A stretch of DNA of 64,000 nucleotides from Competibacter_A sp037045535 (GTDB taxonomy: Bacteria; Pseudomonadota; Gammaproteobacteria; Competibacterales; Competibacteraceae). The DNA is taken from contig JBAOHI010000073.1 in NCBI GenBank assembly GCA_037045535.1, positions 124,001-188,000 of the forward strand, in the 5' to 3' direction. Position 1 is the first letter of the stretch. Each line of letters begins with the position of its first letter. Shown here one piece after another: positions 25,303 to 33,805 of this stretch. The notes under the pieces are model-generated. The model was not told the origin of the DNA. It made no database searches and was given only the letters and a program-made list of their open reading frames with translations. The position numbers were made by a program, and so were the translations under genes.

Positions 25303-27345
25303 TTAGTTGACACAGCCAGCGCCAATGATCTGTTGGACACGGCCTTGAAACTCGGAAGATTGGATAAAATCTCGACGAATCTGATCGCGGCTCCGCGCGC
25401 CCTCGTTGAGTTGCGTTACCCAATAGTTGAAACCGTCTAGATCGCCGCCTCGCCGGAGAAAAGCGTAATACAAATCAGCCACATAATCACGATTATTGCG
25501 TTGGCGACTAAGATATTCAGTGCTAGCGGCAAACTGGCTGGAGATTGATTCCACTTCGGCGTTGACCGCCGATACCCCTTGACATTGGGCAGTTCTAAAC
25601 CGCCCCAGCCAATAACTGAAACCATCGGAATCCGGTAGTCGATTGAGTAAGCCTCGGTAAAAATCCACCACTGCTGATACTTCTCCTCGACTGCCTGTAC
25701 TACCGAGCAAGGACTGCGTGTAGCTTCCAAATTCCGGTGAGAACATGAAGGCAAATAACAACACGCTACGCGGTAAACCAGCATTCAGTTGCCCGCTCCA
25801 GTAGTTGATGCCTTCAGTATCAGGACCACGATTGAAGAAGGTCCGGTATAGATCGGTTAGGTATTGAACGTCACTGGTATTTTTATTCAAATACTCGGCG
25901 CTGAAGAAAAACCAGCCCGCCATCACTCGAAACGCTTCCTGAACATCAATTCCCAAGCCTTGTGAGCGGGCAATTTCTCCCTGCCAAAATGCCAAGCCTC
26001 CAGCATCCGCTGATCGATTCAAGATGTTTTGATAGTAATGCTCGATGAGATTTGTGACAGCGACCGGTGAGATGACCGGCGAGGAGGACAAGGTGAAATT
26101 ACGATAATAAATTTCCGCGCCGAAGGAACCTTGGGCCGAATGCCGGAAATCCGCCCAGACAAAGTGCAATCGATCATTATCTTGGATCATCCTAGGATGC
26201 ATGGTGTCAGTGCGCGTCGGCACCTGCACCGGTGACGCCCAACTTAACCCATTGGCGCTATTAGTGTATAACACAGGACCTACGGAGAAGCCCTCTACCG
26301 TCCCTGTAGTTTGTTGAAAAGCGACATAGAGACCCGCCCCTGAAGCATCGGCCAATGACGGCGCAATTGCCTCGACATTACCGTCCGCTTCTGGCTGAGT
26401 GAAAGGAAAATGTGTGATTCCTACCGGTGCTTCCCAGCCTTGACCTTCAGGAGCACCACGACGGAATGTCACATTGTTGCCTTCCTTGCGATCCCAGTAA
26501 ACCAACCCCAAGCGACCATCGCTAAGCGTCTGCAAGGTAGGCGAATAAGCATTGGCAAACTCTTCCGGATAAGTGGGCGACAATGCTTGGGCGGGGTAAA
26601 ACCAACTTGTACCTCCCGGGCATCCTGCCGAACGGGACCGCATTCCGAATAAAGCAAACGGTGGCCACCCTCCCTGCGGCTTACCCGCGCGCGTACTACG
26701 AAAAATTAGATATAAACCGCCGCTGGATAGTTGTCCGATACGTGGATATTCGCTGTCTACCACACCATCGTTTTGAGTGAGATTTTGCTCCGAAGTCCAC
26801 GACTGGCCATTATTGCAACTCATACGGTGATAGACATGACCGTGTCCCACGCTTCGATTATCGTAGTAGGCAAGATGTACATTACCAGCACGATCCACCC
26901 ACAAGTCGGTCGCGCGTGAATAGCCGTTCTGGGAAGCGCTCAACTGAACCTCAGGTTGCCAAGTCCCGCCACCATCGACGCTACGCCGAAAGAAAACTTC
27001 ACCGCTCACCGGATCAGAAGTCCAAGCCACGTAAACGTTACTGCCGCTTGCAGTGACCAAGGGCAACGTATCGGTACGCCCCCCAGCATTGCTCAGATTG
27101 ATAGGTGCTGTCCAATTAGCACCGTTATCAGAACTGCGGCTGTAATAAATTTCCGAATCGGCACCGGCAGGGTATTCAACCCAAGCCACATGCAAATTCC
27201 CATTAGCCGCTGCCAAACGAGGAAAAATTGAGGGTCCATTGATCTTGGAAATCCTGGTTTCTGGGCCAAAGTCGGCCAGTGCCGGCACCGTCCACACCAA
27301 GATCAGCATCGAACTGAGGATCGGCAATATTCGTTGTTTGATCAT
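25303..27345 (-). CDS. Exported sialidase-like beta-propeller with DUF4214 C-terminus
   Basis: The product is 680 residues from ATG 27345, which has GGAG eight bases upstream. A signal peptide is clear (MIKQRILPIL ... PALA). Residues ~25-400 carry BNR/Asp-box-like blades: YYSRSSDNGANWTAP, FFRRSVDGGGTWQPE, and YHRMSCNNGQSWTSE. This gives the fold of sialidases and sugar-binding propellers, but a catalytic sialidase set is not evident. Residues ~430-680 hold four DUF4214 units nearly parallel to the neighbour's (YYQNILNRSADAGGLAFWQG, FYRGLLNRLPDSDGFSYWLG). It lies 15 nt after the stop of a second propeller gene in the same operon. A glycan-binding surface protein is the best guess. Confidence 0.78.
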   Translation of the reverse strand: MIKQRILPILSSMLILVWTVPALADFGPETRISKINGPSIFPRLAAANGNLHVAWVEYPAGADSEIYYSRSSDNGANWTAPINLSNAGGRTDTLPLVTASGSNVYVAWTSDPVSGEVFFRRSVDGGGTWQPEVQLSASQNGYSRATDLWVDRAGNVHLAYYDNRSVGHGHVYHRMSCNNGQSWTSEQNLTQNDGVVDSEYPRIGQLSSGGLYLIFRSTRAGKPQGGWPPFALFGMRSRSAGCPGGTSWFYPAQALSPTYPEEFANAYSPTLQTLSDGRLGLVYWDRKEGNNVTFRRGAPEGQGWEAPVGITHFPFTQPEADGNVEAIAPSLADASGAGLYVAFQQTTGTVEGFSVGPVLYTNSANGLSWASPVQVPTRTDTMHPRMIQDNDRLHFVWADFRHSAQGSFGAEIYYRNFTLSSSPVISPVAVTNLIEHYYQNILNRSADAGGLAFWQGEIARSQGLGIDVQEAFRVMAGWFFFSAEYLNKNTSDVQYLTDLYRTFFNRGPDTEGINYWSGQLNAGLPRSVLLFAFMFSPEFGSYTQSLLGSTGSRGEVSAVVDFYRGLLNRLPDSDGFSYWLGRFRTAQCQGVSAVNAEVESISSQFAASTEYLSRQRNNRDYVADLYYAFLRRGGDLDGFNYWVTQLNEGARSRDQIRRDFIQSSEFQGRVQQIIGAGCVN

Positions 27346-27360
27346 GGCGCGCTCCACAGT

Positions 27361-29346
27361 CTAGGGGCAAGTCGGTGCATCGTCCCGGTATACACCGGCA
27401 CCATCAGTCAGCAGATAGATCGCGCCTCCAAACCGCTTGACCTGACTGATCGTGGCGGTCAGCGTGGCCTTAAGATGCCAAGTAGCACCATCGTCGCTAC
27501 TGCAATAGTAATTGCCAGCAAAATCGGCACCAAACACCAAACCTGCAGGTGAATACTCCAAGCCGCTCAATACTAATCGCTGCAAACCAGTCGCAGCGAT
27601 CTGCGCGAAATTGGCACCGCCATCACTGGAACGATAAATGCCGTTACTGGTGGCTGCAACCACCATCGAAGATGATGAAGTGGGTTTTTGCGCCAATGCG
27701 GTAAATTCAAGCCGGGAAAAACCGGTGCTTGGAGCATTTACTCGGCTCCAGGAAATACCGTCATCGGTGGTCAAATAAGGAAGATCATCGTACTGGGTCA
27801 GAAAAAAGCGGCCAGCCACGACACCGGCCACAAGCGAACCATTGATTTTCAATCCGAGACTATTCGATACGCTGGCTACCTGCCACGTACCATTGCCCTG
27901 CCGCCGAAACAAACCATAGTTGGGATCGGAGCCTGGAAAGAGTGAATAAAACACTGTGTTAGAATCGAAGGGAGAGACTAGCAAGCCGACCTGGGTGCTG
28001 AACGACTGTGGAACGCCCGATTCACCGACCTGATTCCAAGCTGCGCCATTCCAGCGAAAAAGCCCCAGCGGTTGGCCGGCGTTGAACAAGTCGTTGCCTC
28101 CGGAAGCAGCGTACACTAAATTGGGATCGCTGGTGCTAGCGGACAAATGGGTCACACCACGGATCAGGTCGGGCGCATAGCCGATGTTTAAACCGGTGTT
28201 CGCGGGAATCCAGTTAGCGCCACCATCACTGCTGCGCCAAGCGCCGCCACTTTTTAAACCCATAAAAAAGATGTTCGGATTGGTGGTTCCAGTAAATCCT
28301 TGAACTCGGTCTGCTTTCAAACCGCCACCGCTGAAATTCCAAGGACTGATTTGAGAGGAACTACCCGCCTGCGCGGTATCGGAGCGAAATAATCCGTACC
28401 CCTTAACGGCGGCAAACACCCTTGAAGGTTGACCGGGCACGGTCATCAACGCGTAAATTCCGCTGATGACATTCGGGTCCACTGCCGGATCAACCGCCTG
28501 TTCCCAGCTAATGCCATTATTGGTCGAACGCCACACGCCCAATGCCCGGGTACCGGCCCATAGCACGGTTGGATTGTTGACGCTCCGGCGAAGGGTAAAT
28601 ACTCCAAAGAGATTTTGCGCCAGAGACCACCCTCCCCCACCCGCTTGACGGTAAATGCCACCACTGCCATCCCGAGGGTCCATCACCCCCACTAGGACGG
28701 TCCCTGCGCTGTCCACGGTCACTGAGGTCACGAATTTATTGGGTAATCCACTATTCCAACTTACCCAAGAAGCCCCCCCATCGGAAGATTTGAACACTCC
28801 ACCGATGTTAAGCGCCGGATTGTTCGGATTGTTGCGTACGGCAGCATAGGCGATGCCGTTGGTCATTGGATCGAACAGCAGATCGGCAAAATCCAAGCTG
28901 TCGAGCCCAGCGACCGTGTTGCTAAAGGTTGCGGCACCATCGGTGCTCCGATACAATCCGGCGCCATTGACACCTGCCAGTACCTGGTTGGAATCAAAAG
29001 GGTTGAGCGCCACCACGGCTACAGGGTCGAACAATCGCTGGTTCCAGGTAGCGCCGCCGTCGCCACTCTTAAACAGGCCCGTGGTGGTGGCGGCATACAG
29101 TACGTTGCCGTTGCCGGCCAGCCGCTGAACAGATCGCGCTGGCAACGTGGTCACCCGACTCCAACTCAGGCCGCTGTCGTTGCTTTTGAACAGACCCCCG
29201 CCGAAGGTAGCGGCATAGGCAACCGTACCATTGACAGCGAGCAGATCTCGAATCTCGCCGGCCTGTGCTGACCATTGGGCTATCGCCCCGAAAGCCACCG
29301 GCTGGACCGCTAACAGACAAAGCATGACTAGAATTCTTGGCAGCAT
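27361..29346 (-). CDS. Exported BNR-repeat beta-propeller protein
   Basis: This 661-residue protein has a signal peptide (MLPRILVMLCLLAVQPVAFG). It consists of many Asp-box repeats: LFKSNDSGLSW, LFKSGDGGATWNQ, VFKSSDGGASW, VWRSTNNGISW, AWRSSDGGANW, IYRSSDGGANF and YYCSSDDGATW. The pattern is that of Vps10/xyloglucanase/YCF48-like two-propeller proteins. No DUF4214 unit is present. It could bind or hydrolyse a polysaccharide outside the cell; the catalytic residues cannot be assigned by eye. It heads the operon with the DUF4214 propeller gene and diverges from the wzm gene. Confidence 0.8.
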   Translation of the reverse strand: MLPRILVMLCLLAVQPVAFGAIAQWSAQAGEIRDLLAVNGTVAYAATFGGGLFKSNDSGLSWSRVTTLPARSVQRLAGNGNVLYAATTTGLFKSGDGGATWNQRLFDPVAVVALNPFDSNQVLAGVNGAGLYRSTDGAATFSNTVAGLDSLDFADLLFDPMTNGIAYAAVRNNPNNPALNIGGVFKSSDGGASWVSWNSGLPNKFVTSVTVDSAGTVLVGVMDPRDGSGGIYRQAGGGGWSLAQNLFGVFTLRRSVNNPTVLWAGTRALGVWRSTNNGISWEQAVDPAVDPNVISGIYALMTVPGQPSRVFAAVKGYGLFRSDTAQAGSSSQISPWNFSGGGLKADRVQGFTGTTNPNIFFMGLKSGGAWRSSDGGANWIPANTGLNIGYAPDLIRGVTHLSASTSDPNLVYAASGGNDLFNAGQPLGLFRWNGAAWNQVGESGVPQSFSTQVGLLVSPFDSNTVFYSLFPGSDPNYGLFRRQGNGTWQVASVSNSLGLKINGSLVAGVVAGRFFLTQYDDLPYLTTDDGISWSRVNAPSTGFSRLEFTALAQKPTSSSSMVVAATSNGIYRSSDGGANFAQIAATGLQRLVLSGLEYSPAGLVFGADFAGNYYCSSDDGATWHLKATLTATISQVKRFGGAIYLLTDGAGVYRDDAPTCP

Positions 29347-29643
29347 GGAGCGGAACCTCTATCAGGTATTGATACAGTCTGCCTCAAGTCTTTTGATTAT
29401 ACCCGAACTCTCAAACAATTCTGTACACCGGAAGACGCCCGTCTCCCACAATCTGAATGATATTGCAATTGCGGATTTGATTGGTTTGCCGCCAAAAATT
29501 GAAATTAAATTTCAACAAAAACAATTTATTAGAAACACTCAAGCATCCCACTGGCTATTAGAAGATTCATATAGCCTTCCCACCAACTAATTCCAATGAT
29601 CTGCGTGTGCCTCAGATGCGTCTCTTAATCCCAAAATTGCGCC
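29347..29643. other. Divergent intergenic region before wzm1
   Basis: About 300 bases separate the propeller operon (minus) from the ABC exporter genes (plus). The middle is AT-rich (29480-29570). Promoters for both directions are expected, but I could not pick a convincing pair. A plus-strand open frame across 29231-29590 overlaps the propeller gene's start and has no family features. Confidence 0.4.
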
Positions 29644-30447
29644 ATGATTGATCGGATAATGTTTCATTCCCTCTGGCAATACAGAGGATTCATACTGGGC
29701 GCGGTACGACGCGAATTTCAGGGTCGATATCAAGGTTCGATGCTGGGAGGAGTCTGGGCGGTACTCAATCCGCTGACCATGATCCTGATTTACACGTTGG
29801 TGTTTTCCCGACTCATGGGCGCCCGTTTGGCGGGACATGAGAACAATATTTTTGCCTATAGCATTTATCTATGTTCTGGGTTATTGCCTTGGGGATTGTT
29901 TGCTGAAGTTCTAGGCCGGCTTAACACTGTTTTCATGGAAAACAGTAACTTAATAAAAAAAGCGCAACTGCCGCGCGCATGTCTGCCAGTCATCGTAGTG
30001 CTGTCGGCGCTGCTGCACTTCGTGATCATCACGGTCCTGTTTCTGGTTTTTCTAGCTGCGACATGCAACCTACCTGGCTGGGCATTGCTTTCCTTCCCCT
30101 TAGTGATAATGCTGCAATTGGTATTCACCTTGGGATTGGGCATCATTCTCGGTACCGTGAATGTTTTCTTTCGAGATGTTGGGCAACTGACTGGCATCGT
30201 CTTGCAGTTTTGGTTCTGGTTGACACCCATTATCTACGTCTCCGACATCCTGCCACCCCCTATCAAGAGCTTGTTTTCCCTCAATCCGATGTGGCCAATG
30301 GTACATGCGTACCACACCATTTTTGTAGAACATCGCCTCCCTGACTGGCTGTCCTTGGCACCGGTCGCATTATTGTCGCTAATTCTATTGGCGCTGGCCG
30401 CCAAGATATTTCTTGCGCGAGTCGGCGAAATTGTGGACGAGCTGTGA
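29644..30447 (+). CDS. wzm: ABC-2 polysaccharide exporter membrane protein (Wzm type)
   Basis: This 267-residue protein has six membrane helices and the ABC-2 permease signature. REFQGRYQGSMLGGVWAVLNPL near 20 is the amphipathic start conserved in Wzm/KpsM/TagG. LLPWGLFAEVLGR, NLIKKAQLPR near 100 and FWLTPIIYVSDILP near 196 follow the family. It forms the inner-membrane channel for a lipid-linked polysaccharide. Its stop overlaps the start of the ATPase gene (TGATG), so the pair is coupled. Confidence 0.92.
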   Translation: MIDRIMFHSLWQYRGFILGAVRREFQGRYQGSMLGGVWAVLNPLTMILIYTLVFSRLMGARLAGHENNIFAYSIYLCSGLLPWGLFAEVLGRLNTVFMENSNLIKKAQLPRACLPVIVVLSALLHFVIITVLFLVFLAATCNLPGWALLSFPLVIMLQLVFTLGLGIILGTVNVFFRDVGQLTGIVLQFWFWLTPIIYVSDILPPPIKSLFSLNPMWPMVHAYHTIFVEHRLPDWLSLAPVALLSLILLALAAKIFLARVGEIVDEL

Positions 30448-31679
30448 TGAATTACTTGCGAGTTCGCAATCTCGGTAAGGTTTACAAACGCTACCCCAAT
30501 AACCGGGCTCGGCTGCTGGAATGGCTGAATCCAGTCCGCCAGCGCCACCAGCAACATTGGGCGTTGCGTGGCGTTAGCTTCGAAGTGAATGCAGGGGAAG
30601 CGGTGGGTATTGTCGGGCATAATGGCGCCGGCAAAAGTACCCTGCTGAAAATGATTGTCGGCACCACTCGACCAAGCGAAGGCACCATTGAACTGGGTGG
30701 CCGGGTTGCAGCGCTGCTGGAACTCGGCATGGGGTTTCACCCCGAGTTTACAGGCCGGCAAAATACCTATATGGGGGGACAAATCCTAGGACTGAGCGGC
30801 CAACAAATTACCGAACGGATGCCAGAGATCGAGGCCTTCGCCGAGATCGGCGATTACATCGATCAACCGGTGCGTACCTACTCCAGTGGGATGCAGGTGC
30901 GGTTGGCGTTCAGTGTAGCCACTGCGATACGACCAGAGATTTTGATCGTGGACGAAGCCCTATCAGTCGGGGACGCTTATTTCCAACACAAAAGCTTTGA
31001 GCGTATCCGCCAGTTTCGTGATGCTGGCACTACCCTTTTGTTCGTATCGCACAGTCCAGGAGCGGTAAAGACATTATGCAACCGGGCACTCCTCCTAGAG
31101 GATGGGCTGATGGTTCGCGATGGCGCCCCAGACGAAGTTTTAGATTATTATAATGCTCTCATCGCTAAACAGGCGGAATACACCATCCGCCAAGCAGAAG
31201 AACTGGGAGGCAAAGTTGCCGTTCGATCTGGTAACCGTCAAGCGGAGATTGTTACGGTAGATTTATTTCATCAAGGGCAGTCAGCTCGGGCTATTCCACA
31301 AGGTGAGGCAGCACTCATCCGAGTGATTGCCGCTGTGCACGAAAAAATTTCCGATTTGACAGTGGGTATTTTGATACGTGATCGCTTGGGTAATGATATC
31401 TTCGGCACCAATAGCTGGCATCATGGCCAATCGTTGCGTTCCATCCAAGGGGGGAGTCGCGTACAAGCGGAATTTGCGATTCCATCCCTGAACTTGGGTA
31501 TCGGTAATTACAGCCTGACCGTAGCCTTGCATGCGAACGATACCCATGTCAGCAATAACTTCGATTGGTGGGATCGTGCCTTGGTGTTTCAGGTGACGCC
31601 GAGCGAATTGCCACGCTGCATCGGTAGCGCCTATCTAACGACAGCCGTGACTTTGGCCCCATCACTAACAAATCCCTGA
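30447..31679 (+). CDS. wzt: ABC polysaccharide exporter ATPase with C-terminal glycan-recognition domain (Wzt type)
   Basis: This protein is about 410 residues. The nucleotide-binding domain (1-~245) has VGHNGAGKSTLLKMIVG (Walker A), YSSGMQVRLAFSVAT (signature), ILIVDEAL (Walker B) and FVSHSPGAVKTLC (H-loop). Residues ~260-410 are a Wzt_C beta-sandwich (SGNRQAEIVTVDLF, DLTVGILIRDRLGNDIFGTN, NLGIGNYSLTVALH). In E. coli O8/O9a this domain reads the capped non-reducing end before export, which suggests the exported chain is capped. A methyltransferase gene follows 19 nt later. GTG 30444 is an alternative start. A related domain occurs at 46500-46870. Confidence 0.93.
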   Translation: MNYLRVRNLGKVYKRYPNNRARLLEWLNPVRQRHQQHWALRGVSFEVNAGEAVGIVGHNGAGKSTLLKMIVGTTRPSEGTIELGGRVAALLELGMGFHPEFTGRQNTYMGGQILGLSGQQITERMPEIEAFAEIGDYIDQPVRTYSSGMQVRLAFSVATAIRPEILIVDEALSVGDAYFQHKSFERIRQFRDAGTTLLFVSHSPGAVKTLCNRALLLEDGLMVRDGAPDEVLDYYNALIAKQAEYTIRQAEELGGKVAVRSGNRQAEIVTVDLFHQGQSARAIPQGEAALIRVIAAVHEKISDLTVGILIRDRLGNDIFGTNSWHHGQSLRSIQGGSRVQAEFAIPSLNLGIGNYSLTVALHANDTHVSNNFDWWDRALVFQVTPSELPRCIGSAYLTTAVTLAPSLTNP

Positions 31680-31698
31680 TAGAACCTGTAGAGGCTTC

Positions 31699-33774
31699 AT
31701 GAGCGAAACAGCCAACCCAGAAATCAACGTAGAAGAGTTGATGCAACATATCAGGGAGGAGGTAACGCGACGCAAACATTTTATCGCTACTCCCCCATCG
31801 TCACTGACCGAAACCACACAACTGCTGGCCATGCTTGGAACCGCACTGGAACAAGCTTGGCCGGCCTTACCGACTTGCGACTTACAGCCTGCATTCGTCC
31901 CGAATCCCGAACGGTGCTATCTTCTAGGAGAATTACTGCGCTTTCACGATTACGAATTCATCGCCAACGCATATCAAGCAATCCTGTTGCGTTCCGCCGA
32001 CTCTGGCGGATTCGACCATTATCTAGATTTGCTGCGACAAGGGGAAAGCAAAATCGCGATTCTTGGCCGGCTGCGTTATTCGCCAGAAGGACATCAACAT
32101 AGAGTAAAAATTAAGGGATTGAGACGCAGCTTTCTGCTGTGGCGGTTATACAATCTCCCACTGCTTGGCAGCCTGCTGAAAACCTTCGCTATTTTGGTGG
32201 GTCTGCCCGGATTAGAGCGTAATCTGCGTCGTTTTGAAGCTTATACGATGCAGCAAATGGGACGCTTGAATCTGCGAATCGGCGAGAGCGCAAATACAGT
32301 GCGGCAAGCAGCGCAACAGTTAGGGACAACATTCCACGCCACTTTACCACCACTTCAGCAGCTGCTGCAGGATCTAGCAACTGGCAAGGCTGATGCGGTT
32401 ACATTACCAAGCATGGCGGATTCACTACGACAAGAAACTCAGGAACACCTTGACAAAATTGCCGAACGGCTATGCAGCTTAGAGGAGCGAAATTCAGCGC
32501 GCGCGCTGGAAATCTTGGCTGGGCAGGTACAGGAGTTACAGGCAATCAAAGCAGATGGTGCGGCATTGGAAACGCTGCAAACCCGATGGCGGGAAAGCGA
32601 GCAGCAATTGCGAAACGATGTGAGCGTGCAATTCCATGCTCTAAATGAACGTAAAGTTGACACAGCGCAATTAACCAGTCTTACCAATCACCTTATTGAG
32701 ATCGCGCAAGCTAAGGCCGATCAGACCACCCTATCCGAACTACGCGATCACCTCACCAAGCTCGCGCAAGCTAAGGCCGATCAGACCGCCCTATCCGAAC
32801 TACGCGATCACCTCACCAAGCTCGCGCAAGCTAAGGCCGATCAGACCGCCCTATCCGAACTACGCGATCACCTCACCAAGCTCGCGCAAGCTAAGGCCGA
32901 TCAGACCAACGTGGCGGCCATGGTGGCGGAAATCCGCGAGGTGCGACAGCGAATTCAAGATCACAAGCGTTCCTTACTGGATCAACAACGACGCTTGGGA
33001 TTATTGCTGGAAGAAGCGCGCAAGCGTTTACCCGCTCCTTTGGACAATACACAGTTAACCGCCTTCGCTGATGAAGCAGACCATCTGTTGAATGCAATGT
33101 ATGTCAGCTTCGAGGATCGGTTCCGAGGGGATCGCGCTGACATCAAACAACGGGTAGCTGTTTACCTGCCGATGATCGAAGCGGCTCAGGTCGGCACGCT
33201 AGACGCGCCCATCGTGGATGTTGGCTGCGGGCGCGGCGAGTGGCTGGAATTGCTGAAGGAGCGCAGCTTGACGGCGCGGGGTGTCGATTTGAACCGGATC
33301 ATGGTCAACGAATGCCGCGAGCGTGGTTTTGAGGTAGTGGAAGCGGATGCGCTGCACTATCTACGGGAACTACCGGATAATAGTTTGGGTGCAGTGACCG
33401 GGATGCATATCATTGAGCATTTACCACTTCCCACGTTGATCGCATTGTTGGATGAAAGCCTACGCGTGTTGCGGCCGGGTGGATTGGCGATCTTCGAGAC
33501 ACCCAACCCAGAAAATTTGGTAGTTGGGGCCTGCAATTTCTACATGGATCCGACCCACCGCAATCCACTGCCACCGCCGATGGTGGAGTATCTAGTCGAG
33601 GCACGAGGCTTCGTGCGAGTGGAAATTCGGCGGTGGCGACAAGGTTTACAAGACTCCTTACAATTCCTCCCTGCTGAAACGTCTGGTGCGACAGAGTTGA
33701 ATACCCTGATTCGAATGGCGAAAGACTATTATTTCGCTGCGCCGGATTATGCGGTACTGGGGTATAAAGCGTAG
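31699..33774 (+). CDS. DUF4214-coiled coil-methyltransferase, possible capping/length-control enzyme
   Basis: The protein has 691 residues. Residues ~90-140 are a DUF4214 unit (FIANAYQAILLRSADSGGF, LRYSPEG) and residues ~150-175 are hydrophobic. Residues ~190-455 are a long coiled coil containing a near-perfect 20-residue repeat (AQAKADQTALSELRDHLTKL). Residues ~490-690 are a class I methyltransferase: IVDVGCGRGEWLELLKE near 504, ITGMHIIEHL-like VTGMHIIEHLPLP near 566, then LRPGGLAIFETPNPEN. It directly follows wzm-wzt. In E. coli O9a, WbdD caps the O-chain and its coiled coil sets chain length; a similar role here is inference. No kinase domain is seen. Confidence 0.87.
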   Translation: MSETANPEINVEELMQHIREEVTRRKHFIATPPSSLTETTQLLAMLGTALEQAWPALPTCDLQPAFVPNPERCYLLGELLRFHDYEFIANAYQAILLRSADSGGFDHYLDLLRQGESKIAILGRLRYSPEGHQHRVKIKGLRRSFLLWRLYNLPLLGSLLKTFAILVGLPGLERNLRRFEAYTMQQMGRLNLRIGESANTVRQAAQQLGTTFHATLPPLQQLLQDLATGKADAVTLPSMADSLRQETQEHLDKIAERLCSLEERNSARALEILAGQVQELQAIKADGAALETLQTRWRESEQQLRNDVSVQFHALNERKVDTAQLTSLTNHLIEIAQAKADQTTLSELRDHLTKLAQAKADQTALSELRDHLTKLAQAKADQTALSELRDHLTKLAQAKADQTNVAAMVAEIREVRQRIQDHKRSLLDQQRRLGLLLEEARKRLPAPLDNTQLTAFADEADHLLNAMYVSFEDRFRGDRADIKQRVAVYLPMIEAAQVGTLDAPIVDVGCGRGEWLELLKERSLTARGVDLNRIMVNECRERGFEVVEADALHYLRELPDNSLGAVTGMHIIEHLPLPTLIALLDESLRVLRPGGLAIFETPNPENLVVGACNFYMDPTHRNPLPPPMVEYLVEARGFVRVEIRRWRQGLQDSLQFLPAETSGATELNTLIRMAKDYYFAAPDYAVLGYKA
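32701..32908 (+). repeat. In-frame 60-bp tandem repeat inside the methyltransferase gene
   Basis: Three 60-bp units (32701-32760, 32761-32820, 32821-32880) plus a 28-bp partial copy. Units 2 and 3 are identical, and unit 1 differs at three bases. Each unit encodes 20 residues of coiled coil. The protein upstream (KVDTAQLTSLTNHLIEI) reads as an older, diverged unit. Copy number could change by slippage or recombination without breaking the frame. Confidence 0.95.
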
Positions 33775-33805
33775 TTGCCACCATAATTTAAAGAGATCAT
33801 TTGGG

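Noticed and set aside
32701..32908. Possible CRISPR-like array (60-bp periodic repeat)
   Set aside because: Units are directly adjacent with no spacers and lie in frame within a coding region, so this is a protein repeat. No CRISPR array or cas gene was seen.
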